From: Methylomicrobium sp.
Lineage (GTDB): Bacteria > Pseudomonadota > Gammaproteobacteria > Methylococcales > Methylomonadaceae
Direction: 5' to 3'
Length of the DNA stretch: 64,000 nt
Assembly (NCBI GenBank): GCA_018333785.1
Contig: JAGXSU010000008.1
Location: 1 to 64,000, forward strand
Position 1 is the first letter of the stretch; each line of letters begins with the position of its first letter. The notes under the pieces were generated by a model that was not told the origin of the DNA, searched no databases, and worked only from the letters and a program-made list of their open reading frames with translations. The translations under genes were made by a program, and so were the position numbers. Of the stretch, positions 15,445 through 25,657 are shown piece after piece.

Positions 15445-18400
15445 ATGCCATCAGAAAAACATTCTAAATTGCTTGCATCCTATCAAAGACTATCGGCTGA
15501 ACAACAGATGATCCTTAAACTGTTGGCAGTCTATTATGGTTATGCCTCGCCAACGTTTACTGCTGACTGTATCAAAGATACCGGTTTACGGGACGCAAAC
15601 GGTAAAGCTTTTAAACCTGCCGATATTCAGGGTTCTATTCAACAGTTGCTCAAGGACAAACTGCTTGAACAGTTGCCGAAACAATCTTCCTATCGTTGTC
15701 ACCGAATGTTGGTCGAACAGATAGCCAGACAGTTGATCGATGACAATGAATTCGAGCGTTATGCGAAGATTATCGAGCAGCATGCGCCGATCGGGACCGG
15801 TTATTACCGTTACATGAGGGTTGATGATTGTCTTCGGGATGCGCGAATTCAATATTACCGCCGTGATTTCAGTAAGGTCAGAGAGTGTCTGACGCTGGGC
15901 AATCGTTACGGGCAGATTGCAAGTTACTTTAATGTCTATCTTGAATGGCTACTTAATCCGTTCGATGCCGAGTGGTTTCTAAGCCACATCGAGTTTCTGC
16001 CTGATGAAATCAGCGGCTATATCGGCTTGCATCAACTGGTTTATCTTTATGCCGATCCTGAGATAGATCGGTTTCTGCAACAACAATGCCAGGCAGAAAC
16101 AACCAGCAACGACTCTCTTTTAGTCAGGACTTATGCTGAATTACAGTTGTTACGGGGCGAATGGGATGCTTTGAGTGACTTTCTTGTTAACAGGGAAGAT
16201 CCGGAATTATTGGCTATTGACGCAGCGTTGACGTTTTTCAAAGGCGACTTGAACGGTGCCTTCGTGCAATATGAAAATGCATTAAAGGCACTCAAAAAAC
16301 TAACCGGGAAACGGAACTGCTATTTTTTCGGGTTGGCAGGCATTTTTTATCCTTTGGTCATTTTAAAGTCCGATCAGTCAGCGCAGCGTGCAAAGTTACC
16401 CGCGCTTTTGGCCCAGGCTATCAAAACTCAGGGTTACTGGACCGAGGTCTACCGCTACTTAAACCAATTCCAGCAATTTATTCAAGGCGATGTAAAACAG
16501 CGCGATAGCTTATTGGCGCTTAACGCCCCCTACAAAACCCATAGGGGATTCTCTGATAAAGGTGAGCCTGAATCGGTATACGGTCCGTCATTGTTGTTGC
16601 AAGTCTTTCTTATACTGACCAAATTCTGGACAAAATCCGAACATTTTGCTCATGTCTCGGATCAGAGTCATGACCTCTATAAACAGTTGGATGATAACGG
16701 TTACCGCTGGCCTGCAGCCGAACTGGCGAAAGTGTTCAGTCATATCGACCCCAGTAAAGCAATACGTTGGGATACCGGTTTTTTTAACCGCAATCCACTG
16801 GCTTTGGCCGATTTGTTTGTCAGCCGGCCAGATTGGGATCTGGCTCTGGATGCCTTGCTTCATCTTAATTCAGTCGTCAAAAAACCAGGTGCTTTGCAGC
16901 AAACGGAAAAGCCGATTCGCTTAATCTGGCTGGTTACTTTTACGGAACAAACGCATGGACTGATAATCGAGCCCAGAGAACAAAAACAGCAGGCCAAAGG
17001 CGGATGGAGTAAAGGCCGGGCCGTTTCGTTAAAAAGACTCTATACGGAACGCAGCAGTTTCGATTACCTGACCGAATACGATCTCAAGCTGTGCAGCACC
17101 ATCAAGGAGTATCGCGATAATGGCTGGTACGCGAGCTCCTATATCGATTTCAGTCCGAAAATGCCATTGGCTTTGATTGGCCATCCGTTGTTGTTTTGGG
17201 CGAGTTCACCTGAGGTCAGGATAGAAGTCGTCAAAGGCGAGGCCGAACTGAGGGTCAGTAAACTGGCTAAAAGCGATAAAATCAGAATCAGCCTGAATCC
17301 GTTAGCGAGCCTTAATCAAACGGTATACATCACCAAAGAAACACCGACGCGCCTCAAGGTGATCGAGCTCAACGAGGATTACCAGAAAATTGCCTCGGTA
17401 TTGAGCTCAAAAGGTCTTGAAGTGCCTTTGTCCGCTCAGGAACGCGTTCTTCAGACATTGACCAGTATTTCCGGGGTGTTGACTGTGCACTCCGATATTG
17501 GCGGCAGTTCGAGTACGGCCGAACAGGTTGAAGCCGATGCGACACCGCGCGTCCATTTGTTGCCTCTGGGCGATGGGCTTAGGGTGGCCTTATTGATCCG
17601 GCCATTTGCAACCGAAGGTGCTTATTATCAACCTGGGCAGGGCGGTGAAAGTGTACTGGCCGAAATTGACGGAAAGCCGTTACAAGCCAAACGCAATTTA
17701 TCGCTGGAGAAAAAACGTTCGAAAGCCATTCTTGATGCCTGCCCGGGTTTGCAGGAAGCCGAGCGGGATGTCGCCGGCGATTTTTTGCTGGAAGAGCCTG
17801 AACAATGCCTGGAATTGTTGTTGCAACTGCAGGCGCTTCCCGAGGGTCAGGCCATACTGGAGTGGCCGGAAGGCGTTAAATTTCGTGTGCTGGGCCAAAA
17901 CAGCGGCAGCGGATTTACTATGCAAATCAAGCGCGATAATGACTGGTTTGCATTGCAGGGCGAACTAAAGGTAAACGAAGATACCGTACTTGAAATCCAG
18001 CATTTGCTGGGTTTGTTAAGTGGCAGCCAGGGCCGGTTTTTAAAGTTGAAGGACGGCCAGTTTATCGCCCTGACCGATGCGTTCCGCAAGCGTTTGGATG
18101 ATCTAAAAGCTTACGCCGACATCAGCGGTAAAAAAGTGCGCATCAATCCGCTGGCGGCATTGACTTTAGAGGATTGGGATGATGCAACCGGCACTGTTAA
18201 ATCGGACAAACACTGGCAGGAGCACCTGCAAAGGCTCAAAAACGCCCGCGATTACCAGCCGGTTTTACCTTCAACGTTTCAAGCCGAATTACGCGATTAT
18301 CAGCTGGATGGCTTTATTTGGCTGGCTCGTCTCGCGCAATGGGGCGTGGGTGCGTGTTTGGCGGACGACATGGGCTTGGGCAAAACAGTTCAAGGTCTGG

Positions 18401-19671
18401 CTTTATTGGTGGACAGGGCGCCAAAGGGGCCCAGTCTGATTGTCGCGCCCACATCAGTGTGCATGAATTGGGAAATTGAAGCCCGCCGTTTTGCACCAAC
18501 GCTGAACCCTCAATTACTGGGCACAGGCGACCGGCAAAAATTGTTGGATGATCTGGGGCCTTACGATTTGCTGATTTGCAGTTACGGCATGTTGCAACAA
18601 GAACAAGTGGCCGACATGCTGGCAAAAATCCGCTTTCAAACCCTGATCCTCGACGAAGCGCAAGCGATCAAAAACACTGCGACTCGCCGCTCGCAGGGGG
18701 CGATGAGCCTGCAAGGCGATTTCAAATTGATCATGACCGGCACGCCGCTGGAAAATCACTTGGGTGAACTCTGGAATCTGTTTCGATTCATCAATCCCGG
18801 TTTGCTGGGTTCGATGGAACAATTCAATCAGCGCTTCGCCGGACCCATTGAGCGTGACCGCAACACACAAGCCAAGCAACAATTAAAAAAATTGATCCAG
18901 CCTTTTATTTTGCGCCGCACTAAAACCCAGGTTTTACAAGAACTGCCGCCGCGCACTGAAATTCCAATCTATGTGGAAATGAGCAGCGAAGAAATGGCGT
19001 TTTACGAAGCCTTGCGCCGCGACAGTCTGGCGACATTGGTCAATACTGAAGGCCAACCGCCCGGTCAAAAGCATTTGCAAATTCTGGCAGCCATTTCCAA
19101 GCTGCGCCGCAGTTGCTGCAACACCCGTCTGGCCAATCCCGATATCAGTCTACCCAGCAGTAAACTGGCGGCTTTTGGTGAAATCGTCGATGAACTGCTG
19201 GACAACAAACATAAGGCGCTGGTTTTCAGTCAGTTTGTCGATCATTTACACTTGATTAAAGAGTATGTAGAAGGGCGCGACATCAAGTATCAATATCTGG
19301 ACGGCAGTACGCCGGCCAAGGAACGCCAAAAACGCGTCGATGCGTTTCAGCGTGGTGAAGGCGAGTTGTTTTTGATCAGCTTGAAAGCCGGTGGTGTCGG
19401 TCTTAATCTGACCGCAGCCGATTATGTGATTCATATGGATCCCTGGTGGAATCCCGCTGTGGAAGATCAGGCATCGGACCGCGCTCATCGCATGGGTCAG
19501 CAACGCCCGGTTACGATTTATCGGATGATAGCCAAACAAACGATTGAAGAAAAAATTGTCGCTTTGCATAGCCATAAACGAGATCTGGCTGATAGCTTGC
19601 TGGACGGTGCCGATATCAGCGGAAAAATGTCAGCCGATGATTTACTCAGCCTGATGAAAAGTGAAGGCTAG
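15445..19671 (+). CDS. SNF2/Swi2-family DNA-dependent ATPase (DEAD/DEAH helicase fold)
   Basis: The protein is about 1408 residues. The last 480 form a complete SNF2 motor: RDYQLDGFIWL (Q-like motif), Walker A DDMGLGKT (about 975), DEAQ box (about 1070), MTGTPLEN, LRRTK, then helicase C motifs FSQFVDHL, LISLKAGGVGLNLT, DPWWNPAVEDQASDRAHRMGQ. The first 900 residues are not a known domain to me. They begin with a possible winged-helix-like segment and alpha-helical repeats, and end with a beta-rich SNF2-associated part (GQFIALTDAF, KVRINPLAALTL). Bacterial relatives (RapA/HepA-like) remodel nucleic-acid complexes, and some act in phage defence. A TTG at 15439 is an alternative start. Translation signals are weak. 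Confidence 0.9.
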   Translation: MPSEKHSKLLASYQRLSAEQQMILKLLAVYYGYASPTFTADCIKDTGLRDANGKAFKPADIQGSIQQLLKDKLLEQLPKQSSYRCHRMLVEQIARQLIDDNEFERYAKIIEQHAPIGTGYYRYMRVDDCLRDARIQYYRRDFSKVRECLTLGNRYGQIASYFNVYLEWLLNPFDAEWFLSHIEFLPDEISGYIGLHQLVYLYADPEIDRFLQQQCQAETTSNDSLLVRTYAELQLLRGEWDALSDFLVNREDPELLAIDAALTFFKGDLNGAFVQYENALKALKKLTGKRNCYFFGLAGIFYPLVILKSDQSAQRAKLPALLAQAIKTQGYWTEVYRYLNQFQQFIQGDVKQRDSLLALNAPYKTHRGFSDKGEPESVYGPSLLLQVFLILTKFWTKSEHFAHVSDQSHDLYKQLDDNGYRWPAAELAKVFSHIDPSKAIRWDTGFFNRNPLALADLFVSRPDWDLALDALLHLNSVVKKPGALQQTEKPIRLIWLVTFTEQTHGLIIEPREQKQQAKGGWSKGRAVSLKRLYTERSSFDYLTEYDLKLCSTIKEYRDNGWYASSYIDFSPKMPLALIGHPLLFWASSPEVRIEVVKGEAELRVSKLAKSDKIRISLNPLASLNQTVYITKETPTRLKVIELNEDYQKIASVLSSKGLEVPLSAQERVLQTLTSISGVLTVHSDIGGSSSTAEQVEADATPRVHLLPLGDGLRVALLIRPFATEGAYYQPGQGGESVLAEIDGKPLQAKRNLSLEKKRSKAILDACPGLQEAERDVAGDFLLEEPEQCLELLLQLQALPEGQAILEWPEGVKFRVLGQNSGSGFTMQIKRDNDWFALQGELKVNEDTVLEIQHLLGLLSGSQGRFLKLKDGQFIALTDAFRKRLDDLKAYADISGKKVRINPLAALTLEDWDDATGTVKSDKHWQEHLQRLKNARDYQPVLPSTFQAELRDYQLDGFIWLARLAQWGVGACLADDMGLGKTVQGLALLVDRAPKGPSLIVAPTSVCMNWEIEARRFAPTLNPQLLGTGDRQKLLDDLGPYDLLICSYGMLQQEQVADMLAKIRFQTLILDEAQAIKNTATRRSQGAMSLQGDFKLIMTGTPLENHLGELWNLFRFINPGLLGSMEQFNQRFAGPIERDRNTQAKQQLKKLIQPFILRRTKTQVLQELPPRTEIPIYVEMSSEEMAFYEALRRDSLATLVNTEGQPPGQKHLQILAAISKLRRSCCNTRLANPDISLPSSKLAAFGEIVDELLDNKHKALVFSQFVDHLHLIKEYVEGRDIKYQYLDGSTPAKERQKRVDAFQRGEGELFLISLKAGGVGLNLTAADYVIHMDPWWNPAVEDQASDRAHRMGQQRPVTIYRMIAKQTIEEKIVALHSHKRDLADSLLDGADISGKMSADDLLSLMKSEG

Positions 19672-19761
19672 AGTTCACTTGTTTATGTAAGAAATAGCTC
19701 ATCTTCCAGGGACGACCGAAGTTAAATCGCCAAGGAGGGCGGTTTTTAATGGCTATGTCCG

Positions 19762-19890
19762 CGTTAGTAGTTGAAAGTAAATCAACACCGTCATTCCGGC
19801 ATGGATTGCCTAAATCCAGGTCACAAGGATGTGAAAGCCCAACGCCATCCATGGCTCCTGGACCCCGGCAATCCCTGCCGGGGTGCCCGT
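19762..19890. repeat. Dispersed intergenic repeat, copy 3 (longest)
   Basis: It starts TTAGTAGTTGAAAGTAAATC, runs through CGTCATTCCGGCATGGATTGCC and CCAACGCCATCCATGG, and ends CCCCGGCAATCCCTGCCGGGG. The end sequences are inverted relative to one another and palindromic, as in a non-autonomous MITE-like element. It lies between the SNF2 gene and the pst operon. No other gene is present in 19672-20010. Confidence 0.7.
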
Positions 19891-20010
19891 CAAAGGACGC
19901 CGTAAAACCATTCCTATAGGCTCTATGCCAGCATCCCTGCTGCCGAAATCCATGCAAAGCTTACGCATCCTTCTTTATTATCAAACTGGGAATTACTGGT
20001 TAAATCAGCA

Positions 20011-20030
20011 TTGTCATCTTTTTGTCATAT
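20011..20030 (+). promoter_or_regulatory. Pho box (PhoB operator) upstream of pstS
   Basis: TTGTCAT at 20011-20017 is repeated exactly 11 bp later at 20022-20028. This gives the TGTCAT-N5-TGTCAT arrangement of PhoB binding sites. It lies 125 bp before pstS in the correct orientation, so phosphate-starvation induction is very likely. phoB/phoR themselves are not in the window. Confidence 0.85.
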
Positions 20031-20153
20031 TAGGGATTTATGATGCGCGCGTTGAACATGATTTTTGGATTGCAGCTCACGAGCGTGAGAAAAACTCCCA
20101 AATACTGATTTAATCAGTTCAGTACTAATAGATTACCCACACCCAGAGGAAAT

Positions 20154-21200
20154 ATGAATATAAAGTTGAAATCTGTTGCCGTTGTTTTGCCACTGATGCT
20201 GAGCAGTGTGGTATCGGCTCAAAGCTCACGCGACTATATCAATATTGTAGGCTCTTCGACTGTTTATCCCTTTTCGACGGTCGTTGCGGAGCAATTCGGA
20301 AAGTCCAGCAAATTTAAATCGCCTAAGGTTGAATCAACCGGGACAGGCGGTGGGTTTAAATTATTTTGTAGCGGTGTGGGTGTTCAGTATCCCGATATCA
20401 CCAATGCATCGCGGGCCATCAAAGCGTCCGAATTTGAAACCTGTCAAAAAAACGGGGTAAAGGACATCATCGAAGTCAAAGTCGGTTATGACGGGATCGC
20501 TATTGCCCAAGCCACTACCGGTAAGCCATTCGAATTGTCATTGAAAGAATTGTTTCTGGCGCTGGCTAAAAAAGTGCCGGATCCTAAAGGCGGTGATCAG
20601 CTAGTCAATAATCCCTATAACAACTGGGTTGAAATCAATCCTTCATTACCGGCAACCAAAATAGAAGTCTTGGGACCGCCTCCGACTTCCGGAACCCGTG
20701 ATGCGTTTCTGGAATTGGCTATGGAAGGGGGATGCAAGGAGTTTCCCTGGATCAAGGCGCTGAAAGATAAGGATGAAAATGCTTACAAAGAAATCTGTCA
20801 CGCCATTCGTGAAGATGGCGGTTATATCGAAGCCGGCGAGAACGACAACCTGATCGTGCAAAAACTGGAAGCCAATCCTAAAGCAATCGGTATTTTCGGC
20901 TACAGCTTTCTGGACCAGAATGCCGATAAAGTGGTCGGTCTGAAAATTCAGGGTGTATTGCCTGAATACGATGCAATTGCGTCAGGTCAGTACCCTATTT
21001 CGCGGCCCCTGTTTTTCTATGTAAAAAAAGCCCATGTGGAAGTCATTCCCGGTATCAAGGAATTTCTGGAAGAGTTTACCAGCGAAAAGGCCTGGGGTAA
21101 TGAGGGCTATTTGACTGACAAAGGCTTGATCGCGATGCCTGATGCCGAACGTAAGCAATTTGCCGATGATGTTAAAAATCTGAAATTACTCAAACTCTAA
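20154..21200 (+). CDS. pstS: Periplasmic phosphate-binding protein PstS
   Basis: The 348-residue solute-binding protein of the high-affinity phosphate ABC transporter has a signal peptide (1-22, ending VSA). The family start NIVGSSTVYPF follows, then VESTGTGGG (phosphate-coordinating region), DITNASRAIK, VGYDGIAIA and GPPPTSGTRDAFLEL. It belongs to the PstS type that carries the SSTVYPF signature. An AGAGG ribosome site precedes the ATG. It is first in the order pstS-C-A-B-phoU, behind a Pho box. A GC-rich hairpin between pstS and pstC could reduce read-through, giving more binding protein than permease. Confidence 0.95.
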   Translation: MNIKLKSVAVVLPLMLSSVVSAQSSRDYINIVGSSTVYPFSTVVAEQFGKSSKFKSPKVESTGTGGGFKLFCSGVGVQYPDITNASRAIKASEFETCQKNGVKDIIEVKVGYDGIAIAQATTGKPFELSLKELFLALAKKVPDPKGGDQLVNNPYNNWVEINPSLPATKIEVLGPPPTSGTRDAFLELAMEGGCKEFPWIKALKDKDENAYKEICHAIREDGGYIEAGENDNLIVQKLEANPKAIGIFGYSFLDQNADKVVGLKIQGVLPEYDAIASGQYPISRPLFFYVKKAHVEVIPGIKEFLEEFTSEKAWGNEGYLTDKGLIAMPDAERKQFADDVKNLKLLKL

Positions 21201-21264
21201 TTCAGACAAACCAAGATAGAGTTTGGGCCTGTGATGACTCGCATAGTTAAGCAGGCACACGCGG

Positions 21265-21291
21265 CGGGGGAATGCTTAGGCAGAGCCCCCG
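21265..21291 (+). terminator. Intercistronic hairpin between pstS and pstC (possible attenuator)
   Basis: CGGGGG (21265-21270) pairs with CCCCCG (21286-21291) across a 15-nt loop and is followed by TATTTTTA. It is placed to terminate part of the transcripts or to protect the pstS mRNA 3' end. One possible ATG for pstC (21272) lies inside its loop. Confidence 0.5.
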
Positions 21292-21316
21292 TATTTTTAC
21301 CCAGGATACACAGCTT

Positions 21317-22699
21317 ATGTCTCCATCGATTCTTCTGATCATATTGTTGATACTGGCCTATGTCGGTTTCTATGCAGGAAAAAAGCGCGCAGTTGCTTGT
21401 GTGGAAGGCAAAGTAAAATTTCTGCACTCGTTGCCTGGATTCTATGGTTTTTATGTAAGCTTATGGAGCGTCATTCCTGCGCTGTTGGTCACGGTGATCT
21501 GGTTGATCGCTGAGCCTGTATGGATGAATCATGCGGTAACGGCACAATTGCCTGAAGAAATGATCAATCTTCCGCCGGAGCGCTTGAATCTGGTCCTCAA
21601 TGATGTGCGCAATGTCGTGAACGGTTCAACGTTGGCGACCCAGAGCGATTCGGTCATTCTGGATGCAGCGGGGCATTATCAAGATTTGCAGTCATTGAGC
21701 CACTGGTTGTTGGCGTTTGTCGCCATAGGCCTGTCTCTGATTTGTATGTGGATTTCCTGCCAGCGTATTCATCAACATTACCGGGCACGCAATGCGGTTG
21801 AAAAAGCCGTTACGGGCGGCATGGTCATCTGCTCTACGATTGCCATATTTACCACCGTGGGCATTGTCAGTTCGGTGGCTTATGAATCGTTCCTGTTTTT
21901 TAAATCCGTGCCAGTCTTTGATTTTTTATTCGGTCTGGACTGGAGCCCGCAAACGGCCATGCGTTCTGATCAAGTGGGATCATCCGGTGCTTTTGGCGCG
22001 ATTCCGCTGTTTACCGGTACTTTGCTGGTGTCGTTGATTGCGATGCTGGTTGCGGTACCGATTGGCTTGATGTCTGCCATCTATTTGTCGGAATTCGCAG
22101 GGCCCACTTTTCGTGCAACAGCCAAACCAACGCTGGAAATTCTGGCCGGTATTCCTACCGTGGTTTACGGTTTTTTTGCGGCGTTGACCGTCGCTCCTTT
22201 TATTCGTGAAACCGGCGAAGCAATGGGTTTGTCAGTATCCTCGGAAAGTGCTTTGGCAGCTGGCCTGGTGATGGGGGTGATGATTATTCCGTTCGTTTCA
22301 TCGTTGTCGGACGATGTCATTAATGCGGTGCCGCAATCGCTGCGGGACGGGGCTTATGCCTTGGGTGCCACCCAAGCCGAAACCATCAAGCAGATTATTT
22401 TTCCCGCTGCTTTGCCCGGCATTGTCGGCAGTATTTTACTGGCGGTTTCAAGGGCCATCGGTGAGACGATGATTTTAGTCATGGCGGCAGGACTCTCGGC
22501 CAATCTGACCTTTAATCCTTTCGAAGCGGTGACGACAGTAACCGTACAAATAGTGACATTGTTAGTCGGCGATCAGGAATTTGACAGCCCTAAGACTTTG
22601 GCGGCATTTGCCTTGGGATTGGTGTTGTTTGTCGTCACGCTGATGCTGAACGTCTTTGCTTTGTATATCGTCAGAAAATACCGGGAACAATATGAATAA
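21317..22699 (+). CDS. pstC: Phosphate ABC transporter permease PstC
   Basis: The inner-membrane permease is 460 residues from the chosen ATG. It is longer than the E. coli protein because of an N-terminal extension with two or three extra membrane segments (PSILLIILLILAYVGFY, GFYVSLWSVIPALLVTVIW). The conserved permease core begins near 210 (SGAFGAIPLFTGTLLVS). It includes LEILAGIPTVVYGFFA and the EAA-type loop that contacts PstB (LRDGAYALGATQAETIKQIIFP). I preferred 21317 because the protein then begins at a membrane helix and avoids the hairpin; 21272 is an alternative. pstA overlaps its end by 8 nt. Confidence 0.92.
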   Translation: MSPSILLIILLILAYVGFYAGKKRAVACVEGKVKFLHSLPGFYGFYVSLWSVIPALLVTVIWLIAEPVWMNHAVTAQLPEEMINLPPERLNLVLNDVRNVVNGSTLATQSDSVILDAAGHYQDLQSLSHWLLAFVAIGLSLICMWISCQRIHQHYRARNAVEKAVTGGMVICSTIAIFTTVGIVSSVAYESFLFFKSVPVFDFLFGLDWSPQTAMRSDQVGSSGAFGAIPLFTGTLLVSLIAMLVAVPIGLMSAIYLSEFAGPTFRATAKPTLEILAGIPTVVYGFFAALTVAPFIRETGEAMGLSVSSESALAAGLVMGVMIIPFVSSLSDDVINAVPQSLRDGAYALGATQAETIKQIIFPAALPGIVGSILLAVSRAIGETMILVMAAGLSANLTFNPFEAVTTVTVQIVTLLVGDQEFDSPKTLAAFALGLVLFVVTLMLNVFALYIVRKYREQYE

Positions 22700-24008
22700 T
22701 CTAGCCACTGCTGCAGATTTGGGGGCTGAAAATAAGCCGTCTACTTTTGATATTGTGCAAAAAAGCCTGGCTAAACGGCGATCCGCCGAACGCCGCTTTA
22801 AAGCCTATGGCTTAACCGGCATTATGCTGGGCTTGATGTTTTTACTGGTGCTGTTTACCAGTATTATCGGCAAAGGCTATACCGCCTTTGTGCAAACGCA
22901 AGTCAAACTGGATATCTATTTTGATGCGGAATGGCTGGATCCTGAGCATGGCGGGGATGATGCCCTAGCCAAGGCCGACTATAACGGCTTGATCAAAAAA
23001 TCGTTGTCGACGGCTTTTCCTGAAGTAACGCAACGCCGCGACAAGCGCGATCTTTATGCCATGGTCAGCAGCGGAGCGGGCTTTTTGTTGAGAGAAATGG
23101 TGACGGCCGATAAGTCTTTATTGGGTAAAACCGTCCCTGTGTGGTTACCGGCAGATGACGATATCGATATGCTGATGAAAGGCCATATCGACCGTGAACA
23201 GGATCAGGCCAATCGTCGTGTCAACGATAAGCAACTGGCATGGATAGACAGACTGAGCCAGGAAGTGCGCATCGAAAAGCACTTTAACGCCTTATTCTTT
23301 ACTGCCGGTGATTCCAGAGAGCCGGAAATGGCCGGTATACGCGGTGCCTTGATGGGTTCCTTGCTGACCCTGGTAGGCACATTTTTATTGTCTTTTCCCA
23401 TTGGCGTAGCGACTGCGGTATATCTGGAGGAATTCGCCCCCATCAACAAATTTACCGATTTTATCGAAGTGAATATCAACAATCTGGCAGCCGTGCCTTC
23501 GATTGTGTTCGGTTTATTGGGGTTGGCCATGTTCATCAACTTTTTCGGATTACCGCGCAGTACGCCCGTTATCGGCTGTCTGGTGCTGACGTTGATGACT
23601 TTGCCCACGATTATCATCGCCGGTCGAGCTTCATTAAAGTCCGTACCACCCTCGATTCGGGAGGCTGCTCTGGGAATGGGGGCATCCAAACTGCAAACCA
23701 TAACGCATCATGTGCTGCCGCTGGCGATGCCCGGCATGATGACAGGCTCGATCATCGGTATGGCCAGAGCATTGGGAGAAACTGCGCCTCTGTTAATGAT
23801 TGGTATGGTGGCGTTTATCGTTGATGTACCGACCAGCTTTACCCAGCCTTCGACCGTCTTGCCCGTACAAATTTATCTGTGGGCGGACAGTCCCGAAAGA
23901 GCTTTTGTCGAACGCACTTCTGCAGCAATCATGGTATTGCTGTTTTTCCTTATTTCCATGAACGGACTGGCAGTTTATCTACGCAGACGCTATGAAAGAC
24001 GCTGGTAA
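22692..24008 (+). CDS. pstA: Phosphate ABC transporter permease PstA
   Basis: The protein is 438 residues, well above the roughly 300 of E. coli PstA. A large periplasmic insertion (about 60-205, hydrophilic, with [19 protein letters not shown]) lies between the first membrane helix and the permease core. Core motifs are [43 protein letters not shown] and the EAA loop [17 protein letters not shown]. Such extended PstA/PstC pairs occur together in many proteobacteria. The ATG overlaps pstC by 8 nt, indicating translational coupling. It forms the membrane channel with PstC. Confidence 0.92.
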   Translation: MNNLATAADLGAENKPSTFDIVQKSLAKRRSAERRFKAYGLTGIMLGLMFLLVLFTSIIGKGYTAFVQTQVKLDIYFDAEWLDPEHGGDDALAKADYNGLIKKSLSTAFPEVTQRRDKRDLYAMVSSGAGFLLREMVTADKSLLGKTVPVWLPADDDIDMLMKGHIDREQDQANRRVNDKQLAWIDRLSQEVRIEKHFNALFFTAGDSREPEMAGIRGALMGSLLTLVGTFLLSFPIGVATAVYLEEFAPINKFTDFIEVNINNLAAVPSIVFGLLGLAMFINFFGLPRSTPVIGCLVLTLMTLPTIIIAGRASLKSVPPSIREAALGMGASKLQTITHHVLPLAMPGMMTGSIIGMARALGETAPLLMIGMVAFIVDVPTSFTQPSTVLPVQIYLWADSPERAFVERTSAAIMVLLFFLISMNGLAVYLRRRYERRW

Positions 24009-24021
24009 AGAGGGTAAACCC

Positions 24022-24900
24022 ATGAGTTATATTAGAGAATCCGTACCGAGTCACTCCATGAAAAGACAAACCTTATCGAATGTGCTGGGCATGAAAAAAA
24101 TAGACCGCGAATCCCGTGAGACAGTAGGCGCAATCACTTCATCCGATACCCGTATTTCTTGTAGAAATGTCAATGTATTTTATGGAGAAAAACAAGCCAT
24201 CAATGATTTGTCACTGGATATCGGCAATAACGAAGTGATTTCGTTTATTGGTCCGTCCGGCTGCGGTAAATCGACCTTTTTACGCACGCTGAACCGTATG
24301 AATGACACCATTCCCAGTTGTAAAGTGGAAGGTGAAATTAAAATCGATGATAAGGATATCTACCACCGCGATATGGATGTGGTTCCTCTGCGCGCTCAAG
24401 TCGGTATGGTATTTCAAAAACCCAATCCATTCCCCAAATCGATTTACGACAATGTGGCCTACGGTCCGCGTATTCACGGTCTGGCTGTGAATAAATCCGA
24501 ACTGGATGAAATTGTTCAAAATTCCCTGATTAAAGCCGGATTATGGGAAGAAGTAAAAGACCGTCTCGATGAGCCGGGAACCGGTTTATCGGGCGGCCAG
24601 CAACAGCGTTTGTGCATTGCCCGCACAATTGCAGTCAATCCGGAAGTGATTTTGATGGACGAGCCCTGTTCTGCTTTGGATCCTATCGCCACCGCAAAAA
24701 TCGAGCAACTGATTGCCGAACTCAAAGAACGCTTCACGATCGTTATTGTCACTCACTCCATGCAGCAAGCCGCGCGGGTTTCCCAGCGTACGGCTTATTT
24801 TCATATGGGCCATCTGATTGAAGTGGGCGATACCAACCAGATATTCACCAATCCTGTGCATCCGTTGACTGAAGATTATATTACCGGACGCTTCGGTTAA
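24022..24900 (+). CDS. pstB: Phosphate ABC transporter ATP-binding protein PstB
   Basis: The 292-residue ATPase energises phosphate import through PstC/PstA. It shows Walker [11 protein letters not shown]-loop [13 protein letters not shown], signature [13 protein letters not shown], Walker [14 protein letters not shown] and switch His in VTHSMQQA. The first 40 residues are an extension relative to E. coli. The start at 24022 has an AGAGGG ribosome site 8 nt upstream. An upstream ATG (23992) would overlap pstA. phoU follows 61 nt downstream. Confidence 0.95.
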   Translation: MSYIRESVPSHSMKRQTLSNVLGMKKIDRESRETVGAITSSDTRISCRNVNVFYGEKQAINDLSLDIGNNEVISFIGPSGCGKSTFLRTLNRMNDTIPSCKVEGEIKIDDKDIYHRDMDVVPLRAQVGMVFQKPNPFPKSIYDNVAYGPRIHGLAVNKSELDEIVQNSLIKAGLWEEVKDRLDEPGTGLSGGQQQRLCIARTIAVNPEVILMDEPCSALDPIATAKIEQLIAELKERFTIVIVTHSMQQAARVSQRTAYFHMGHLIEVGDTNQIFTNPVHPLTEDYITGRFG

Positions 24901-24961
24901 GGCTTTCGGGATTTGATGCAATTACCGGTCATTTTTTACTTTTACCGATTGCCCACTTCAA

Positions 24962-25657
24962 ATGATTATGGCGACAAAAGAACATACCTCACGCATTTTT
25001 GACGGCGAATTGAACCATCTGCATTATCTGGTTTTGGAAATGGCCGGATTAGTGATCACTCAACTGGATCATTCGATGAAAGCTCTGGATGAGCGCGATA
25101 TCAAATTGGCTGAAAAGATTATCTTGCGCGACAGGGAAGTTAACTGTCATGAGAATAAAATCAATGAGGCGGCGCTTACTATTTTGGCTAAACGTTCGCC
25201 GGTGGCTAATGATCTGCGGATGGTGATGTCGGTTTCAAAAATAGTGGTCGATCTGGAATTAATCGGTGATGAAGTCGTCAAGATAGCCAAATTGATTCTG
25301 ACCTTATTTGACAGCAAAAGCGCCGACCCGAATCTTCAGTTGCTCAGAGACATTATGAAGATGGGGCAAATGGTTTCAGAAATGCTGGAGCAAGCCATTC
25401 GGTCTTTCGATACCTGTGATGTAAAAGGCGCCTACACCCTGGTGAATGAATATTGGGACTATGGCGATGAGTATCAGGCAGGCATCAGACGCCAGTTGAC
25501 CTTTGTTATTGAAGATCCCCGCATCATCAGCCGCTCTCTCAATATTTTCCAAATCATGAAGTCGCTGGAACGCTGCGGCGACCATGCGCGCAGCATCGCC
25601 GAATATCTTATTTTTATGATGGAAGGTAAAAATATCCGGCATCAGGATGCGGAATAA
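24962..25657 (+). CDS. phoU: Phosphate signalling protein PhoU
   Basis: The 231-residue helical-bundle protein has two PhoU repeats. E/DxxxD metal-binding helices are visible as LAEKIILRDREVNCHENKI and VVDLELIGDEVVKIAK in the first half, and as MKSLERCGDHARSIAEYL in the second. PhoU connects the Pst transporter to the PhoR/PhoB two-component system and lowers Pho-regulon expression when phosphate is ample. It is last in the operon. Two nearby ATGs (24962, 24968) are equally possible starts. Confidence 0.95.
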   Translation: MIMATKEHTSRIFDGELNHLHYLVLEMAGLVITQLDHSMKALDERDIKLAEKIILRDREVNCHENKINEAALTILAKRSPVANDLRMVMSVSKIVVDLELIGDEVVKIAKLILTLFDSKSADPNLQLLRDIMKMGQMVSEMLEQAIRSFDTCDVKGAYTLVNEYWDYGDEYQAGIRRQLTFVIEDPRIISRSLNIFQIMKSLERCGDHARSIAEYLIFMMEGKNIRHQDAE

